From Cytophagales bacterium (GTDB lineage: Bacteria; Bacteroidota; Bacteroidia; Cytophagales; Cyclobacteriaceae): a DNA stretch of 8,759 nucleotides. A program made the translations under genes and the position numbers. Each line of letters opens with the position of its first letter. The stretch's first letter is position 1. The notes under the pieces were generated by a model. It was not told the DNA's origin, ran no database searches, and saw only the letters and a program-made list of their open reading frames with translations. The DNA is taken from contig DMST01000099.1 in the NCBI GenBank assembly GCA_003454975.1, forward strand, positions 3,747 to 12,505, written 5' to 3'. Shown here one piece after another: positions 6,607 to 8,759 of this stretch.

Positions 6607-7275
6607 TTAGGCTAAAAAAAGAATCTATTATTTTCAATAGTGTGAGCTTATTGGTTTAGAAATTAGCCGTCTTATTGCTTTTTTGTTGTTATTCTATGCT
6701 ATCAATTGAAATGTCCAAAGACTTATTTATAAACATCAAACTATCTCTGAGATAATTAATTTTCGACTGAAGAAGAATCTTTTCTTTCGATATTGAATCA
6801 ATCATATAAAATTGATTGGATAGAGAATCATTAAGCATGTTAATTAAGGAGTCATTAGATATCTTAAATGAATTATATAATTCCAATGAATCTAACAAGG
6901 TGTCCATGAAGTAGTTGATGGAGTCCATTTGGTTAGATAGCAATGACTCTCGTTCTGATTTTGAATAATTGAGTAGTGTTTTCAGTCTTTCTGATTCTTG
7001 AATATATTGCTGTAAGCTATTTTCGTAATCAGTTCTTAGAATACTAATAGAGTCAGCTAAGGTTGAAGTAGATGCATTCAAACCAACTATCAAATTCTTA
7101 ATTATCTCTACTTGTATTGTGTCTTGATCTTTGATTACTATTGAATCCGAAGTAAGAGTGTCTAGGCCTTGAATTTTCTTGCTAGCAAATGTATAAATCA
7201 AAGAATCTATCTGTTGTAAATTATTGGAATATTTAATAGCTCTTTGAGTTTCACTGTCGGCTCTTTGCTTCTGTC
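6607..7275. other. AT-rich segment matching the tail of the ATPase gene
   Basis: Hand counts give G+C of 15/60 at 6781-6840, 16/60 at 7081-7140 and 18/60 at 7201-7260. These compare with 27/60 at 7261-7320 and 41/60 at 7861-7920. Codon use changes as well: 4 of 19 codons at 6781-6840 end in G or C, against 13 of 19 at 7861-7920. The step near 7260-7280 coincides with the end of the transmembrane helix of the encoded ATPase, and the low-GC DNA continues into the intergenic region. This fits acquisition of a new 3' module, though the amino-acid bias of the tail explains part of it. Confidence 0.6.
6614..6640 (-). terminator. Probable weak terminator of the ATPase operon
   Basis: On the minus strand, CTATTG pairs with TAATAG around an AAAA loop (6640-6625, one G-T pair). 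After four bases comes a run of seven T's (complement of 6614-6620). It lies about 50 bases past the stop of the AAA_35 gene. The stem is AT-rich and the T run is offset, so termination may be inefficient. The plus-strand reading lacks a following T run. Confidence 0.35.
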
Positions 7276-8653
7276 TGTAGGCACTTATCGCAAAAAAGAT
7301 CGCCACAATGGTAGCGATTGAAAGGACAAAAGTTGCTAAGGTTATCCTTCTAGTCCTTAATCTGGCTAAACGGTCTTTTTCCTTTCTTGAAAACTCGATA
7401 AACTCTTTCTCTTGGGGAAGCAAATCATTTCTGCCTTGTGCCCAAGCATAAGCATCTTCAAATGCACTTCCTTGTAATGCACGTTTGTGGTCTTTTCCCG
7501 ACTCCAACCAAAGAGCTAACGGTTGTGCTAAAGTACGCTCTATCCTACCCAAAGCTTCAGTCACCCAAGCGGAATCAAAAAAGTGAGCGTAGATGGGGCT
7601 GGCAATCACCAAGTGTCCTTTTTCTTCTCGAACAATGCCCGTAAGCCTCAAGTAGAGCTGCGCTTGGCTGGTATTATCCATTTTGAGAGTCTCTCCTGCC
7701 ACTAACTGCTGGTACAGGCTGAGCATCTTCACATTGTAGTCTGGTTGGTTTTGCAGGCGGTTGCTTACGTTGCTCAGGTTGTGGTCGCTTGGGCCAGATT
7801 CTGGGTTGAGGAATAGTTGCTGCACTTTGGCTTTCACCAGAGTGGGAAGTTCTTTGGTAGGCTCTGGGTGTTGGGCCAGGGCCCGGCACAGGGTTTGGGT
7901 TAGCACGGGTTGACCCTCCGTCCAGTGGTGCACCTCAGCCAGCAGCGTTTTCGTATTGCCGGGTAGGTGGGCCAGGCCGGGACCCAATACTTGCATCTCT
8001 TCTAGCGTAAAATGGCTGAGCTGGATGGGTACGCCAATGTTGAAGGGCGTCCGTTGGATGTCCTGCATGAGGTCGCGCGGAGTCGCTACCCCAATCACTA
8101 CCAGATTAAGACGATTCAGATCCGGGTTGTCTACTCTGGCATTGTACAGCGCCCGGATGCCCGCGAAGAAGTCATCTGTATTAACTAGTTCTTGGTCCAG
8201 GCTCAGGATGGAGTCGATTTCATCGATGAACAGCACCACAGGCTGGTCCGTAGACGTGAGCAGAATGCGCTGTAGGAATTCGATCATCCGGGCTACGGGC
8301 GTTACTTCGTCGTGCTCGCGCCACCAAGTGTGAAACTCCTTGCGCAACTCCCGGCTGATGCCCCCGCTTAGCTTGTACAGCAGGTTGAAATACCAGCTAT
8401 CGGCGGTGATCTGTTGGCTGTCTATGGACGTTAGGTCTACGAAACTGCACTGGTAGCCCTCCTGCATCAGACGCTGCATGGTGCGTACGCGCAGGCTGCT
8501 TTTGCCCATCTGTCGGGGTGTAAGCACGTAGCAGAACTGCCCCGCCTTCAGCTGGTAGTATATTTCCTGATCGGCGGCTCGTTCTACGTAGCCCGGAAAG
8601 TGAAGGGGTAAGGAACCGCCTGCCTGGTACTCAAAAGTTTCGGGAGTATCCAT
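6689..8653 (-). CDS. AAA_35 (STAND-like) ATPase with one TM helix and a DS[LI]-rich tail
   Basis: The 654-residue protein opens with the AAA_35 (PF14516) core. It shows the conserved start AGGSLPLHFPGYVERAAD (11-28), a variant P-loop TPRQMGKSS (45-53), Walker B VVLFIDEID (139-147), a strand VVIGVATPRDL (185-195), HFTLEEM (214-220), a WTEGQPVLTQTLC segment (244-256), and a winged-helix-like end LYLRLTGIV...SPIYAHFF (333-359). Residues 360-430 match the linker that in many relatives leads to a transmembrane helix and WD40 repeats. Here RTRR (433-436) precedes one span (about 437-457). The roughly 195 residues that follow are a Ser/Asp/Asn/Ile-rich, coiled-coil-like tail with ten DS[LI] motifs, predicted periplasmic. 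The ATG at 8653 fits the family start; a longer frame to a TTG at 8707 would overlap the upstream gene. It starts 4 bases after that gene's stop. The ligand or effector is unknown. Confidence 0.85.
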   Translation of the reverse strand: MDTPETFEYQAGGSLPLHFPGYVERAADQEIYYQLKAGQFCYVLTPRQMGKSSLRVRTMQRLMQEGYQCSFVDLTSIDSQQITADSWYFNLLYKLSGGISRELRKEFHTWWREHDEVTPVARMIEFLQRILLTSTDQPVVLFIDEIDSILSLDQELVNTDDFFAGIRALYNARVDNPDLNRLNLVVIGVATPRDLMQDIQRTPFNIGVPIQLSHFTLEEMQVLGPGLAHLPGNTKTLLAEVHHWTEGQPVLTQTLCRALAQHPEPTKELPTLVKAKVQQLFLNPESGPSDHNLSNVSNRLQNQPDYNVKMLSLYQQLVAGETLKMDNTSQAQLYLRLTGIVREEKGHLVIASPIYAHFFDSAWVTEALGRIERTLAQPLALWLESGKDHKRALQGSAFEDAYAWAQGRNDLLPQEKEFIEFSRKEKDRLARLRTRRITLATFVLSIATIVAIFFAISAYRQKQRADSETQRAIKYSNNLQQIDSLIYTFASKKIQGLDTLTSDSIVIKDQDTIQVEIIKNLIVGLNASTSTLADSISILRTDYENSLQQYIQESERLKTLLNYSKSERESLLSNQMDSINYFMDTLLDSLELYNSFKISNDSLINMLNDSLSNQFYMIDSISKEKILLQSKINYLRDSLMFINKSLDISIDSIE

Positions 8654-8657
8654 GACA

Positions 8658-8759
8658 CTACAGTTTTTCTTTGAAGTACTCCACATATATCTGCGCCGTA
8701 GGCTCAATATCTGGCACCGAGCCCTCTACCAAACCTCCCGCCCGCAGGCGGTGGATGGC
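8658..8759 (-). CDS. C-terminal end of an upstream protein, probably another AAA_35-like ATPase (partial)
   Basis: The minus strand is open from the window edge for 33 codons, ending in TAG at 8660-8658. The visible peptide contains HRLRAGGLVEG, then VPDIEPTAQIYVEYFKEKL at the C-terminus. This L(x)GLV...P(x)IY(x)xYF pattern matches the winged-helix end of AAA_35 proteins, and aligns with LYLRLTGIV...SPIYAHFF in the next gene. In many AAA_35 proteins that lack extra domains the polypeptide ends at this point, as here. The gene therefore looks like a paralogous, cytoplasmic ATPase in the same operon, four bases from the next start. With only 33 residues visible, an unrelated protein with a winged-helix end cannot be excluded. 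Confidence 0.6.
   Translation of the reverse strand, partial: AIHRLRAGGLVEGSVPDIEPTAQIYVEYFKEKL

Noticed and set aside
8654..8707. TTG-initiated extension of the AAA_35 ATPase
   Set aside because: It overlaps the coding end of the upstream gene, and the family start motif lies just after ATG 8653.

Overview
The window looks like chromosomal DNA from a Bacteroidota member, most likely Cytophagales near Hymenobacter. Three things point that way: near-perfect Bacteroidota promoter boxes (-33 TTTG / -7 TAnnTTTG) in front of genes, A/T-rich start contexts with no clear Shine-Dalgarno sequence, and the protein families present (DUF4442, DUF4184, YeiB/DUF418, AAA_35, bacterial GH47). The genus is an inference from the sequence alone.

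Layout. (1) 3-1319 (+): the C-terminal bulk of a family-47 glycoside hydrolase whose 5' end lies outside the window. (2) 1321-1655 (+): a decayed, frameshifted remnant of a small protein. (3) 1652-2362 (-): a multi-pass membrane protein with a good promoter at 2385-2416. (4) 2363-2584: an AT-rich divergent intergenic region with a short direct repeat. (5) 2585-3983 (+): a SAM-dependent methyltransferase overlapping a DUF4442 hotdog-like protein, probably translationally coupled. (6) 4098-4826 (+): a DUF4184 membrane protein whose start is fixed by a consensus promoter at 4039-4068. (7) 4827-5385: a 559-base gap with no convincing gene. It holds a strong hairpin terminator, a promoter-like -7 box, and a possible structured RNA ending in a weak terminator. 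(8) 5386-6606 (+): a YeiB/DUF418 membrane protein. (9) 6689-8759 (-): a two-gene operon. The upstream gene is cut by the window edge and ends in a motif like the winged helix that closes AAA_35 ATPase domains. The downstream gene is an AAA_35 ATPase with one transmembrane helix and an unusual AT-rich Asp-Ser-Leu/Ile repeat tail.

The genes do not form one obvious pathway. The most distinctive part is the right-hand ATPase operon. Its membrane-anchored STAND-like ATPase carries a tail in place of the WD40 repeats often found after this core. The change in base composition falls at the end of the transmembrane helix, which suggests a swapped sensor or effector module. Its function is unknown; a role in signalling or conflict is inference. 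Second in interest are the bacterial GH47 enzyme with an apparently complete catalytic set and the candidate structured RNA at about 5150-5334.
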